Below are positions 42,338-50,578 of a stretch of DNA of 64,000 bases, one piece after another (positions within the stretch are counted from its first letter, which is position 1; the number at the start of each line of letters is the position of its first letter). Source of the DNA: Hyphomicrobiaceae bacterium (GTDB lineage: Bacteria > Pseudomonadota > Alphaproteobacteria > Rhizobiales > Devosiaceae); NCBI GenBank assembly GCA_020638065.1, contig JACKJG010000006.1, forward strand, positions 1 through 64,000, read 5' to 3'. A program made the translations under genes and the position numbers. A model generated the notes under the pieces. The model was given only the letters and a program-made list of their open reading frames with translations, was not told the DNA's origin and ran no database searches.

Positions 42338-43603
42338 TCACAACCAGTCGGGAACGGAGTCGAGACCGATCAGATCGTCGAGGCTTTGCCGCGGGCGGAT
42401 GGCGTGGGCCTTGGCGCCGTCGACCAGCACTTCGGGGATCAAGGCGCGGGAATTGTAGGTCGAACTCTGGACCGCGCCATAGGCGCCGCCGCTCATGATG
42501 GCGACGAGATCGCCTTCGACAAAGGCCGGCAGGCCACGCCCGCGCGCCAGATAATCGCCGGTTTCACAGACCGGGCCGACAAGATCGCCATAAAGAGTTT
42601 CGTTGCCGCGTGCCTCGATGACCGGCCATATATCGTGATGAGCCTCGTAAAGCGTTGGGCGGATCAAGTCATTCATGCCGGCATCGACAATGACGAAGGT
42701 ACGTTCGGCGCCCTGCTTCACATATTCGACGCGGGTCACGAGAATGCCGGCATTGCCGGCGATCAGGCGGCCCGGTTCGAGCACAAGGCCGCAATCGAGC
42801 TTGTCGACATTGTCGCGCACCACCCTGGCATAGGCATCGGGCAGGGGCGGGGGCTGGTTATCGGTCTTGTAGGGAATGCCAAGCCCGCCCCCGACATCGA
42901 CATGGCTGATATTGTGCCCATCGGAGCGCAGGTCGGTGACCAGTTGCGCCAGAAGCGCAAAGGCGTTGCCGAAGGGTTCGAGATCGATGATTTGCGACCC
43001 GATATGCATGTCGACGCCAATAGCGCTGACATGGGGAAGATCGGCGATGCGCCGGTAGACCGGCCGGGCGCGCTCATAGGGAATACCGAACTTGTCTTCG
43101 GCCTTGCCGGTCGAAATCTTGGCATGGGTTCTGGCATCGACATTGGGATTGATGCGCACCGAGACCGGGGCGATCCGGCCCAATTGCCCGGCGACCTCGT
43201 TGAGGCGTTCCAGCTCCGGCTCGCTTTCGACGTTGAAGCAGCGAATACCCGCCTCGAGCCCGAGCCGCATTTCGGCAGCGGTCTTGCCGACGCCGGAAAA
43301 AACGATCTTGTCCGGTGCAATGCCGGCCTTGAGAGCGCGGCGCAGTTCCCCCTCGGAAACGACATCGGCGCCGACGCCTTCCTTTGCCATCAGGGTCAGA
43401 ATGGCCTGATTTGAATTGGCTTTCATGGCGTAGGCAATCAGCGTGTCGGGCCCGGAAAAGGCTGCCTTCATTACCCGCACATGACGGCGGAAGGTGGCTG
43501 CGGAGTAAAGGTAGAAGGGCGTGCCAAACTGATCCGCCAGTTCCGGGATCGGCAGATCCTCGGCGTGCAGAATGCCGTCATGATAGGCGAAGTGGTGGAC
43601 CAT
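42338..43603 (-). CDS. lysA: Diaminopimelate decarboxylase
   Basis: The 421-residue PLP enzyme converts meso-diaminopimelate to lysine. The PLP lysine is Lys61 ('YAMKANSNQA'), with 'HIGSQIIDLEPF', 'DVGGGLGIPY' for phosphate binding, and the active-site 'CETGDYLARGR'. Length and the 'YGAVQSSTYNSRALIPEVLV' end match the family. It lies six bases after argH on the same strand; argH-lysA pairing is typical of Rhizobiales. The last bases abut the MFS stop. Confidence 0.95.
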   Translation of the reverse strand: MVHHFAYHDGILHAEDLPIPELADQFGTPFYLYSAATFRRHVRVMKAAFSGPDTLIAYAMKANSNQAILTLMAKEGVGADVVSEGELRRALKAGIAPDKIVFSGVGKTAAEMRLGLEAGIRCFNVESEPELERLNEVAGQLGRIAPVSVRINPNVDARTHAKISTGKAEDKFGIPYERARPVYRRIADLPHVSAIGVDMHIGSQIIDLEPFGNAFALLAQLVTDLRSDGHNISHVDVGGGLGIPYKTDNQPPPLPDAYARVVRDNVDKLDCGLVLEPGRLIAGNAGILVTRVEYVKQGAERTFVIVDAGMNDLIRPTLYEAHHDIWPVIEARGNETLYGDLVGPVCETGDYLARGRGLPAFVEGDLVAIMSGGAYGAVQSSTYNSRALIPEVLVDGAKAHAIRPRQSLDDLIGLDSVPDWL

Positions 43604-43609
43604 CTACGT

Positions 43610-44992
43610 TCAGACCCCCAGCCGTTCCTGCCAGCGCGCCACCTGATCGCGGACATTGTTTGGAGCCGTGCCGCCATAGGCGGTGCGGCTGGCCACGGAC
43701 TTGTCGACGGTCAGAACGCCGAAAACCCTTGAATCGATGCGGTCGTCGACGATCTTGAACTCCTCAAGGGTCAGGCCATCAAGCGCGCAGCCCTTCTTCT
43801 CGGCCATGGCGACCAGCGTGCCGGTGACGTGATGAGCATCGCGGAAAGGCATGTTGAGTTCGCGCACCAGAAAATCGGCGAGGTCGGTGGCGGTGGCAAA
43901 ACCGGACCCGGCGGCGGTTTTCATGACCTCGCGGTTGAAGCTCATGTCGCGGATCATGCCGGTCATGGCGGCGAGACTGAGCGAGAAGGCGGAAAGGGCG
44001 TCGAAGGTGACTTCCTTATCCTCCTGCATGTCTTTGCCATAGGTCATCGGCAGGCCCTTCATCACCATCAAAAGCGACTGGAAGGCCCCGGCAATGCGGC
44101 CGATCTTGGCGCGCACCAGTTCGGCGGCGTCGGGATTGCGCTTTTGCGGCATGATCGAAGAGCCGGTCGAAAAGCCGTCGGACATCGAGACAAAGCGGAA
44201 CTGGGCCGAGGACCAGATCACCAGTTCCTCGGCGAGGCGGCTGAGATGCATGGCCGAAATCGCGGCGGCTGCGAGAACCTCAAGCGCGAAATCCCTGTCG
44301 GCGACAGAATCCAGCGAATTGGCGGTCGGGCGATCGAAACCCAGTTCCCCGGCGGTCATGTGACGGTCGATGGGGAAGCTGGTACCGGCCAGTGCCGCCG
44401 CGCCAAGCGGGCATTCGTTCATGCGTACGCGGGCATCTGCCAATCGACCCGCGTCGCGGTCGAGCATTTCGACATAGGCGAGCAGGTGGTGGCCCATGGT
44501 GACCGGCTGGGCCGATTGCAGATGGGTGAAGCCGGGCATGACGCTTTCAGCTTCTGCGCTTGCGCGGGCAACCAGGATCTTTTGCAGCCCGCGGATCTGG
44601 GCAATGAGCATGTCGGTGCTCTCGCGCACATAGAGGCGGAAATCGAGGGCGATCTGGTCGTTGCGCGAACGGGCCGTGTGCAGGCGCGCGCCGGCATCGC
44701 CGATCAGATCGCGCAGCCGGGACTCGATATTCATATGAATGTCTTCGAGCTCTTCGGAAAATTTGAACGTGCCGTTCTCAATCTCGCCACGAATGGTCTC
44801 GAGACCGGAAAAAATCGCATTGCGGTCTTCTTCGGTCAGAACGCCGATTTCCGCGAGCATGCGGGCGTGGGCCCTAGAGCCGGCAATGTCCTCGGCATAG
44901 AGACGTTTGTCGAATCCGATCGATGCGTTTATCTCTTGCATGATCGCGTCGGGTCCCGCGGCGAATCGCCCGCCCCACATTTTGTTGCTCAT
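43610..44992 (-). CDS. argH: Argininosuccinate lyase
   Basis: The 460-residue enzyme cleaves argininosuccinate to arginine and fumarate, the last step of arginine synthesis. The signature 'GSSIMPQKRNPD' and 'TARSRNDQIALDFRLYVRES' are diagnostic. I chose ATG 44992 ('MSNKMWGGRFAAGPD'); the frame continues upstream to 45088 but that would overlap the divergent tlpA-type gene. Followed by lysA after six bases, so one operon. The tlpA-type gene diverges about 50 bp away. Confidence 0.95.
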   Translation of the reverse strand: MSNKMWGGRFAAGPDAIMQEINASIGFDKRLYAEDIAGSRAHARMLAEIGVLTEEDRNAIFSGLETIRGEIENGTFKFSEELEDIHMNIESRLRDLIGDAGARLHTARSRNDQIALDFRLYVRESTDMLIAQIRGLQKILVARASAEAESVMPGFTHLQSAQPVTMGHHLLAYVEMLDRDAGRLADARVRMNECPLGAAALAGTSFPIDRHMTAGELGFDRPTANSLDSVADRDFALEVLAAAAISAMHLSRLAEELVIWSSAQFRFVSMSDGFSTGSSIMPQKRNPDAAELVRAKIGRIAGAFQSLLMVMKGLPMTYGKDMQEDKEVTFDALSAFSLSLAAMTGMIRDMSFNREVMKTAAGSGFATATDLADFLVRELNMPFRDAHHVTGTLVAMAEKKGCALDGLTLEEFKIVDDRIDSRVFGVLTVDKSVASRTAYGGTAPNNVRDQVARWQERLGV

Positions 44993-45043
44993 GGTGTAAT
45001 TGCTCCGTTGCAATCGCACTGACGAAGAAAGCCGGATGGTCGA

Positions 45044-45721
45044 ATGAACAGGCTGACTGATTGGATCGCCAACCTTGGTGCGCGCCACTACATTACCGCA
45101 GTCCTGCTGGCGGCGGCGCTAGGTATAGCGGCGGCCTTGATGCTTAGCAATGGCGGCAAGGTCGAAGCCAAGGAATGCCCGGTCAACGAGGCCGCGCACG
45201 ATGCGTTGAACGGCGTTGCGCAGGGGCAATTGGCAGCGTTGCAGGCCACGGGCGCCGGGCGCGGCTACAACGATCTGGCGTTCATCGACGATACGGGCCG
45301 GCCACTGACGATTGCGGATTTTGCCGGAAAGGTGTTGCTGGTCAATTTCTGGGCGACCTGGTGCGCGCCCTGCCGGGCCGAAATGCCTGCGCTCAACAAT
45401 GTGGCGGCCGAGTACAATTCGGACGATTTTGCCATCGTGACCATCAATCTCGACCTCGGCGACGAGGGGGTCCAGAAGGCCCAGACCTTCCTCGATGAAG
45501 AAGGCCTCGGCAATCTGCCGCTTTATGCCGATCCGAGCTTTGCGGCGTTCGATTTGCTCAAGAAGGAAGGCGTGTCGCTGGGTCTGCCAACGACCTTGCT
45601 CATCGATGACAAGGGTTGTGAGCTGGCGGTTCTGCAAGGCCCGGCCGAATGGGACACGGATGACGGACGGCAGGTGGTCGAAACCCTAATCGGTCTTAAG
45701 GAAAGTGAGGCGGGCGCCTAG
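45044..45721 (+). CDS. TlpA-type thiol:disulfide interchange protein
   Basis: The 225-residue protein is anchored by one N-terminal span ('YITAVLLAAALGIAAALML') and has a periplasmic thioredoxin fold with 'FWATWCAPCRAEMPALN' (Cys107, Cys110). The WCAPC motif and the central 'LPTTLLIDDKGCEL' fit TlpA/CycY-like proteins that reduce disulfides for cytochrome c or oxidase assembly. The gene is divergent from argH, a common alphaproteobacterial arrangement. The exact partner is unknown. Confidence 0.92.
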   Translation: MNRLTDWIANLGARHYITAVLLAAALGIAAALMLSNGGKVEAKECPVNEAAHDALNGVAQGQLAALQATGAGRGYNDLAFIDDTGRPLTIADFAGKVLLVNFWATWCAPCRAEMPALNNVAAEYNSDDFAIVTINLDLGDEGVQKAQTFLDEEGLGNLPLYADPSFAAFDLLKKEGVSLGLPTTLLIDDKGCELAVLQGPAEWDTDDGRQVVETLIGLKESEAGA

Positions 45722-45724
45722 CGC

Positions 45725-46327
45725 CTAGTCACTTTCCGGAATTTTCTGGACAACGCGGCAGGGGCTGCCGATTGCGATCACGTTGGCCGGAATGTCCTTG
45801 GTGACCACCGAGCCCGCGCCAATTACTGCGCCATCGCCAATGGTGATGCCGGGCATGACGATCACGCCGGCGCCCAGCCAGCAATGCTTGCCAATATGGA
45901 TGGGCTTGGCGAAGGTCACCGGATCGCGCCTTTGCGGTCCGGTCTTGCTCAAGGGCAGGCGTTTTTCGAATTCCAGTTCGTGGGTCGGGGTAATCAGCTG
46001 GCAATTGGGGCCGATTGCGGTGAAATCGCCGATGCGAATGGGTGCGCTATCGAGAAACGTGCAGTTCATGTTGACGAAGACCTGTTCGCCGAAATGGATG
46101 TGGCGTCCGAACTCGAAAAAGAAGGGTGGTTTGACGATAGCGAAGACGCTGTCGGGATGGCAGATGTCGCGCATGGCGCCTACCAAGGCGCCAATATCAT
46201 CGGCAGGCATGGAATTGTAGGCCTGCATCTTTCGTGCGGCCTCGCCCTGGATGGGTGCAAATTCGGACGCGGCGGCGTTGAAATGTTCGCCGGACAGCAT
46301 TTTTTCGAATTCTGTCTTGTCAGGCAT
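45725..46327 (-). CDS. Sugar O-acetyltransferase of the Maa/NodL type
   Basis: The 200-residue left-handed beta-helix protein has an N-terminal maltose-acetyltransferase segment ('EKMLSGEHFNAAASEF') and hexapeptide repeats with the catalytic His region 'LITPTHELEFEKR', then 'IGKHCWLGAGVIVMPGITIG' and 'GAGSVVTKDIPANVIAIGSP'. Such enzymes acetylate sugars or Nod-factor-like glycans with acetyl-CoA. It converges with the tlpA-type gene, four bases apart. The substrate is not known. Confidence 0.93.
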   Translation of the reverse strand: MPDKTEFEKMLSGEHFNAAASEFAPIQGEAARKMQAYNSMPADDIGALVGAMRDICHPDSVFAIVKPPFFFEFGRHIHFGEQVFVNMNCTFLDSAPIRIGDFTAIGPNCQLITPTHELEFEKRLPLSKTGPQRRDPVTFAKPIHIGKHCWLGAGVIVMPGITIGDGAVIGAGSVVTKDIPANVIAIGSPCRVVQKIPESD

Positions 46328-46365
46328 GGCAGCGCTCCATCTGGGCTGCCGGGAGCTGAGGTCAG

Positions 46366-46551
46366 CTAGGCGCTTTTGTCAACGATGGTGCCCTGACCGC
46401 TCGGAACGGGCGCGCTTTTTGCGACCTCGGCCAGCATGTTGATGAGGTCCATCTGCATGTCATGCTGTTTCTTGATGATCTTGAACTGGGCCACTTGCTG
46501 CGTGGCGGCCTGTCTGGTCGCGAGCACATTGGTGACGAGGTTCATGTCCAT
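46366..46551 (-). CDS. Small putative motility protein (YjfB-like)
   Basis: The 61-residue protein is 'MDMNLVTNVLATRQAATQQV' plus 'AQFKIIKKQHDMQMDLINML', then a Pro/Gly-rich end. The pattern of a glutamine-rich amphipathic helix followed by 'K-x-x-D-x-Q' and a loose tail resembles the YjfB/PF14070 'putative motility protein' family. There are no flagellar genes nearby. Short length and lack of strong motifs make this tentative. Confidence 0.55.
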   Translation of the reverse strand: MDMNLVTNVLATRQAATQQVAQFKIIKKQHDMQMDLINMLAEVAKSAPVPSGQGTIVDKSA

Positions 46552-46614
46552 GGGTTCAGAGTCCGCCGCAAGCTGGATCGATCTGAAATCTAGAAAGCGC
46601 AGCTTAAGAAAGTC

Positions 46615-47343
46615 CTACCGGCCCCCGAAGAGCGGCACTTCGCGGCGCTTCAACAGCAAAACGAGAACCGCGCCAGCCACGACGCCGCCAATGTGCGCCC
46701 ACCAGGCCACCGGCTCGTTCGACCCTGCAAAGGCGTAGAAAAGCTGAGTGGCGAACCAGACGCCCAGCATCCAGATGGCCGGGAGCGGCAGGGGCACCAG
46801 CCAGACGATACGGGCAAGCACAAATACCCGTGCAAAAGGATAAAGAACCGCATAGGCGCCGAGGACGCCGGCGACCGCGCCGGAGGCGCCGATCAGGGGA
46901 CCCATGGAATCGGGGAAGATCAACGTATGCGCCAAAGCCGCGAGCGCGGCGGAAACGAGATAGAAGAGAAGATATTTGACGTGCCCCAGCGCGTCTTCGA
47001 CATTGTCGCCGAAAATGAACAGGAACAGCATGTTGGACAGAAGATGCAACCAATCGGCATGCAGAAAGGCATAGGTCACCAGCGGCACCTGATCGGGCAA
47101 CCAGGGCAATGGCTGGGGGAAAACGTCACGCACGACGACGGGGATCAGCCCGAAATTGATGGCCAGATCGTCGTTGAGGCGTGCCGGCAGGATGGTCTGA
47201 ACGATGAAGACCAGCGAGGTCAGCCCGATGAGCCCGTAATTGACGTACGGAAAACGGATATGCCGAACCGGATTACTGTCGTGGAGCGGCAGAAAAATCG
47301 GCGTTAATCCTTGTTCGAGCTGCTGAAACGGCCCGGATCCCAC
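46615..47343 (-). CDS. Rhomboid family intramembrane serine protease
   Basis: The 242-residue protein has six or seven spans and the rhomboid catalytic elements: Ser154 in 'IGASGAVAG', His217 in 'WWAHIGGVVAG', and Asn104 in 'HLLSNMLFLF'. It should cut substrates inside the membrane. With ATG 47343 it overlaps the adenosyltransferase gene by 40 bases. A better-spaced but rare start (ATT at 47298-47300, after AAGGA) would make the genes abut and still keep the family N-terminus 'FLPLHDSNPVR'. Confidence 0.9.
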   Translation of the reverse strand: MGSGPFQQLEQGLTPIFLPLHDSNPVRHIRFPYVNYGLIGLTSLVFIVQTILPARLNDDLAINFGLIPVVVRDVFPQPLPWLPDQVPLVTYAFLHADWLHLLSNMLFLFIFGDNVEDALGHVKYLLFYLVSAALAALAHTLIFPDSMGPLIGASGAVAGVLGAYAVLYPFARVFVLARIVWLVPLPLPAIWMLGVWFATQLFYAFAGSNEPVAWWAHIGGVVAGAVLVLLLKRREVPLFGGR

Positions 47344-47894
47344 AGCACGTCCTTTTTGCCATTGTCGTTGGCCATGCGGGCAAAGACGAACAGCAAATCG
47401 GACAGGCGGTTGAGATAGACGAGGGGCAGGTTTTCCAGCTTCTCCATCTGCATCAGGCGGGCAATATCACGTTCGGCGCGGCGGGACACGGCGCGTGCGA
47501 CATGCAAGGCCGCGGCAAGGGGGGTGCCACCGGGCAGGACGAAGGACTTGAGCGGATCGAGGGCTTCATTAACCCGATCGATTTCGGATTCCAGCCAGTC
47601 AACCTGCGCCTGGGTAATGCGCAAGGGCGGATTGTCATCGCCCTGTTTGTCGGGTCCGGGCGTGGCCAGATCGGCCCCGACGTCGAACAGATCGTTCTGG
47701 ATGCGGGCAAGGGCTGCGTCGAGCTTGGCCATCTTGCCGGTGTGACAACGGGCGAGGCCAATAAAGGAGTTGGTTTCATCGACGCTGCCATAGGCGGCGA
47801 TGCGCACATCGTTCTTCTTGCGGCGCGGACCACGGACCAGTCCGGTCGTCGCGTCGTCACCGGTGCGGGTATAAATCTTGTTCAGTTTGACCAT
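47304..47894 (-). CDS. Cob(I)yrinic acid a,c-diamide adenosyltransferase (PduO type)
   Basis: The 196-residue enzyme adds the adenosyl group in the assembly of coenzyme B12. PduO-type signatures: 'NKIYTRTGDDATTGLVRG', 'AYGSVDETNSFIGLARCH', 'SRRAERDIARLM' and 'YLNRLSDLLFVFARMAN'. The N-terminal ATP-binding loop is complete. It lies 26 bases after the twin-transmembrane gene on the same strand, an arrangement seen widely in Rhizobiales. Confidence 0.92.
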   Translation of the reverse strand: MVKLNKIYTRTGDDATTGLVRGPRRKKNDVRIAAYGSVDETNSFIGLARCHTGKMAKLDAALARIQNDLFDVGADLATPGPDKQGDDNPPLRITQAQVDWLESEIDRVNEALDPLKSFVLPGGTPLAAALHVARAVSRRAERDIARLMQMEKLENLPLVYLNRLSDLLFVFARMANDNGKKDVLWDPGRFSSSNKD

Positions 47895-47920
47895 AAGTAT
47901 TGCCGGAATTGGGAGAGAGT

Positions 47921-48118
47921 TCAGCGGCCTGGCGAGAAGGCGAACCAGGCGATTGCCAACAATGCGATTGCCACGAATTGGGCAATAACACGAGCCCGCA
48001 TCAACATCTGGCTGGTATTGCCGGAGCCGCCGCGGAACATGTTGAACAGGCCCGCGAACAGAATTCCCGCCACGACCAGCATGGCGATGAGAGCGAGAGC
48101 GTTGACGGCGGTCTGCAT
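47921..48118 (-). CDS. Twin-transmembrane (HIG1-like) protein
   Basis: The 65-residue protein is almost entirely two membrane helices ('ALALIAMLVVAGILFAGLFN' and 'VIAQFVAIALLAIAWFAF') joined by a short polar hairpin ('RGGSGNTSQMLMRARV'). This layout is that of HIG1-type and 'twin transmembrane' proteins found next to the corrinoid adenosyltransferase in Rhizobiales. It is 26 bases upstream of that gene. The role is unknown. Confidence 0.82.
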   Translation of the reverse strand: MQTAVNALALIAMLVVAGILFAGLFNMFRGGSGNTSQMLMRARVIAQFVAIALLAIAWFAFSPGR

Positions 48119-48172
48119 TTCAAACCTTTCTGTGGCTGCTGTCAGTTCTTTGCGGCGCGGTGGCTACCGGCT

Positions 48173-49043
48173 CAACAGGCGGGAGTTCACTGCATATAGC
48201 GACGCGGATGCGACGATTGACATAGAGTTGTTTGTGCGTGGTCAGCCAGATTTCGAGCGACGGAATGGGTAGTTCAGGCAACAATCGGACCATTCAGGGC
48301 GGCGTCAATGAAGACAATCCTGCCGAAAGCCGATACCTAGGCCCCTCTCACCATTTCCCAGATCAGGGTCTGACTGTCGGTTCTCAGGGCAAAATCGCTG
48401 CGGTTGAGACTGAAGCCGAGCCGCGAGGCGTTGGCAGTAATGAGGTCGGATTGTCGAAACCGACCAGATCGTGATGAAAAAGGTCGGCGGGTTGCGGTGT
48501 TCCGCCGTTCCAAGTAGGATTGATGGGCGCAGGCGGAGAGGTCGATTCGGCAGTCTTCCTGATGAGATTTCTGTTTGCGTCAGGGCGGAACATGCGGATG
48601 GCGATGTCTGCGTCGCGCATCAGAATGTTTTCCGGCGTGTCCGGGGCGGGATCTCGATATCGACTTCGGGATGGGCGAGGCGGACTCATCGCGCAACAGA
48701 CCGGGCAGCAGATAATGTGCGGTCACGGTCCGAGGCGGTAAGGCGCACCGTGCCGCGCTCTGGCCTGTTCGAGCCGGCGGCGACCAGATTCAGCTTCGGC
48801 CAGAGCCCGATTTGCCGCTTCGATCGGTGCCTGCAGGCGAAAGGCGGTTTCGGTGGGGGTCAGCCCGCGCAACTGGCGATCGAACAGTGTCACACCCAAT
48901 GTGCTTTCAAGCGCGTCGATGTGCCGCCCAATTGTCGGCTGGGAGAGGTCGAGCTTTTTGGCGGCGGCGGTGAGCGAGCCGGTTTGCATGACCGCTTCAA
49001 AACTCCGCCAGAGCGACCAGTCGGGATGCCGCATATCATTCAT
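48173..49043 (-). pseudogene. LysR-family transcriptional regulator, disrupted by several frameshifts
   Basis: The first 106 codons (48723-49043) are an intact LysR HTH ('SLTAAAKKLDLSQPTIGRHI'), then the frame ends. Family segments continue downstream, each in a different frame: 'ERGTVRLTAS' (near 48760), 'AHYLLPGLLR' (near 48700), 'LAHPEVDIEI' (near 48665), 'NILMRDADIAIRMFRPDAN' and 'DLFHHDLVGFD' (48450-48640), 'RLGFSLNRSDFALRTDSQ' (near 48400), and 'LPELPIPSLEIWLTTHK' (near 48270). Their order and spacing add up to a normal 290-residue LysR, so only small insertions and deletions separate them. At least five frame changes make it non-functional or badly sequenced. Confidence 0.85.
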
Positions 49044-49073
49044 TTTTGAATATCAAGTCTGCAATAATGGTGC

Positions 49074-49092
49074 TTCATAGTTCAATTATGAA
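49074..49092 (+). promoter_or_regulatory. LysR-type box in the LysR-oxidoreductase intergenic region
   Basis: TTCATA (49074-49079) and TATGAA (49087-49092) are perfect arms with a 7-base centre (T-N11-A-like). The site lies between the LysR pseudogene and the divergent oxidoreductase, where a LysR protein would act, though the present LysR gene is broken. Confidence 0.5.
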
Positions 49093-49129
49093 TGTATATT
49101 CTTCAATCAGTCAAGCCATGGAGGTCGAA

Positions 49130-50113
49130 ATGATTGGCGAAAACGCAAAACGGGTCGTGGTCCTCGGGATCAATGGCCGGATTGGACAGGAAGTGGCCAG
49201 GGCCTTTGTGGCCGCAGGATACGAGACTTCGGGCATGGGTCGCGAAGATCGTGTTCATCTAACCGGCGTTCGCTTCGTTCAAGGTGACGCGGCGAATGCC
49301 GCCGACATCAGGCGAGCGGTCGATGGGGCTGACATTGTCGTCAATGCGCTCAACTTGCCTTACGACAAATGGGACAAGGGCCGGTCCGAGGCGCAATTGG
49401 CAGGCGTGCTTGAGGCACTGCGCGGGTCGGGCAAGCTTCTGATGTTTCCCGGCAATATCTACAATTATGCCGCAAGTCAGCATGTGCTCAGCCCTGAAAC
49501 CCCGTTTCATCCGCAAAAGGACAAGGGCGAGATTCGCGTTCGCATGGAACAGATGCTCAAAGACGCGTCGGCGCGTGGCGACGTGCGCGTCTGCATTATC
49601 CGCTCGGGTGATTTCTTTGCACCGCATGCGACCGGCAGCATGTTCGATCTGGCGCTGATGCGGCGGAAGAAAGACAAGGTTTTCGAGCTGCCGATGAAGC
49701 CGGACATGAAACACACATGGGCCTATCTGCCTGACTTGGCCAGGGTCTATGTCAAGCTTGCCGAAAAAAGTGACGAGTTGGTAGCGTTCCAAACGTTTCA
49801 CTATCGCGGCTATTTCGTCACCGGCGACCGGCTGGTCGACGCGCTACAGGCGTCGGTTGCAGCGCCGTGGAAGATCGGAGCCGTTCCCTGGAACATGCTC
49901 GGGGTCATTGGGTGGTTCGTGCCGGTGGTGCGCGAAGTGGTCAAGATGAGCTATCTTTTCCGCACGCCACATGAATTGGTGGATCCGCGTCTCGATGCCA
50001 TTCTCGGTCCGGATTTCAACACGCCCTTTGACGAGGCGATTGCCAAGACGGTTCGCTCATATCTTGAGGACGAGCCAAGAATGTTCGAAGGCAAGGCTGT
50101 TGCCGCAGCCTAG
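49130..50113 (+). CDS. NAD(P)-dependent epimerase/reductase-like protein
   Basis: The 327-residue protein has a Rossmann nucleotide fold ('RVVVLGINGRIGQEVARAF' then 'FVQGDAANAADIRRAVDGAD') and 'LMFPGNIYNYAASQHVLSPE' like NmrA/NAD-dependent epimerases. The catalytic Ser/Tyr/Lys triad of epimerases is not obvious ('NIYNYAAS' carries a Tyr but no close Lys). The start is ATG 49130 because GGAGG precedes it; further in-frame starts lie upstream. It diverges from the LysR pseudogene and overlaps the cupin stop by four bases. Confidence 0.82.
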   Translation: MIGENAKRVVVLGINGRIGQEVARAFVAAGYETSGMGREDRVHLTGVRFVQGDAANAADIRRAVDGADIVVNALNLPYDKWDKGRSEAQLAGVLEALRGSGKLLMFPGNIYNYAASQHVLSPETPFHPQKDKGEIRVRMEQMLKDASARGDVRVCIIRSGDFFAPHATGSMFDLALMRRKKDKVFELPMKPDMKHTWAYLPDLARVYVKLAEKSDELVAFQTFHYRGYFVTGDRLVDALQASVAAPWKIGAVPWNMLGVIGWFVPVVREVVKMSYLFRTPHELVDPRLDAILGPDFNTPFDEAIAKTVRSYLEDEPRMFEGKAVAAA

Positions 50114-50559
50114 GTCTTGCCGCGCCGGATTTCGCGTCCCTCGCGATCCGTGATCCACCAATCGGGCGGTTCATGGAACAGGGTTCGCCCGGAATCGGGA
50201 TAATGGACAATATCTGTTGGCGGGTTGGTGCCCGCCACCAGGAAGGTGAGGGGTTCGCCCGTGCAATTCTCGACTGTGTGTGCGTTGGCTTCGCCCAGCG
50301 GCCAGCAGGCATAATCGCCCGGTGCGAGATCATGTGATCCGTGGTTTTCGTGCACGGTCGCCACACCGGAAAGAACCAGCATGAATTCATCGCTTCTGGC
50401 ATGCCAATGACGGTCGGAGGAGCGCTGACCGGGGGACAGGGTAACGATATTGACGCCGAGATCTGTCAGTTTCCCGGCTTCGCCGATGCGTTGTTCCAGA
50501 CGCGGTTCGGACCCTTCGACCAAAATGGGCTCAATATGGTCCTTGCGATAGATCGTCAT
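50110..50559 (-). CDS. Cupin domain-containing protein
   Basis: The 149-residue protein has a single cupin barrel: 'GQRSSDRHWHARSDEFMLVL' (cupin motif 1: G-x5-H-x-H-x4-E), 'SHDLAPGDYACWPLGEANAH' and 'NCTGEPLTFLVAGTNPPTD' (motif 2 region). Two histidines and the Glu point to a metal site. It ends exactly against the oxidoreductase stop (convergent, four-base overlap). The substrate is not known. Confidence 0.88.
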   Translation of the reverse strand: MTIYRKDHIEPILVEGSEPRLEQRIGEAGKLTDLGVNIVTLSPGQRSSDRHWHARSDEFMLVLSGVATVHENHGSHDLAPGDYACWPLGEANAHTVENCTGEPLTFLVAGTNPPTDIVHYPDSGRTLFHEPPDWWITDREGREIRRGKT

Positions 50560-50578
50560 GTCGGGCGTGTCCTTAGGT

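Noticed and set aside
43829..45022. Plus-strand open frame opposite argH
   Set aside because: argH has its signature and ribosome-binding context on the minus strand; the plus frame is a shadow.
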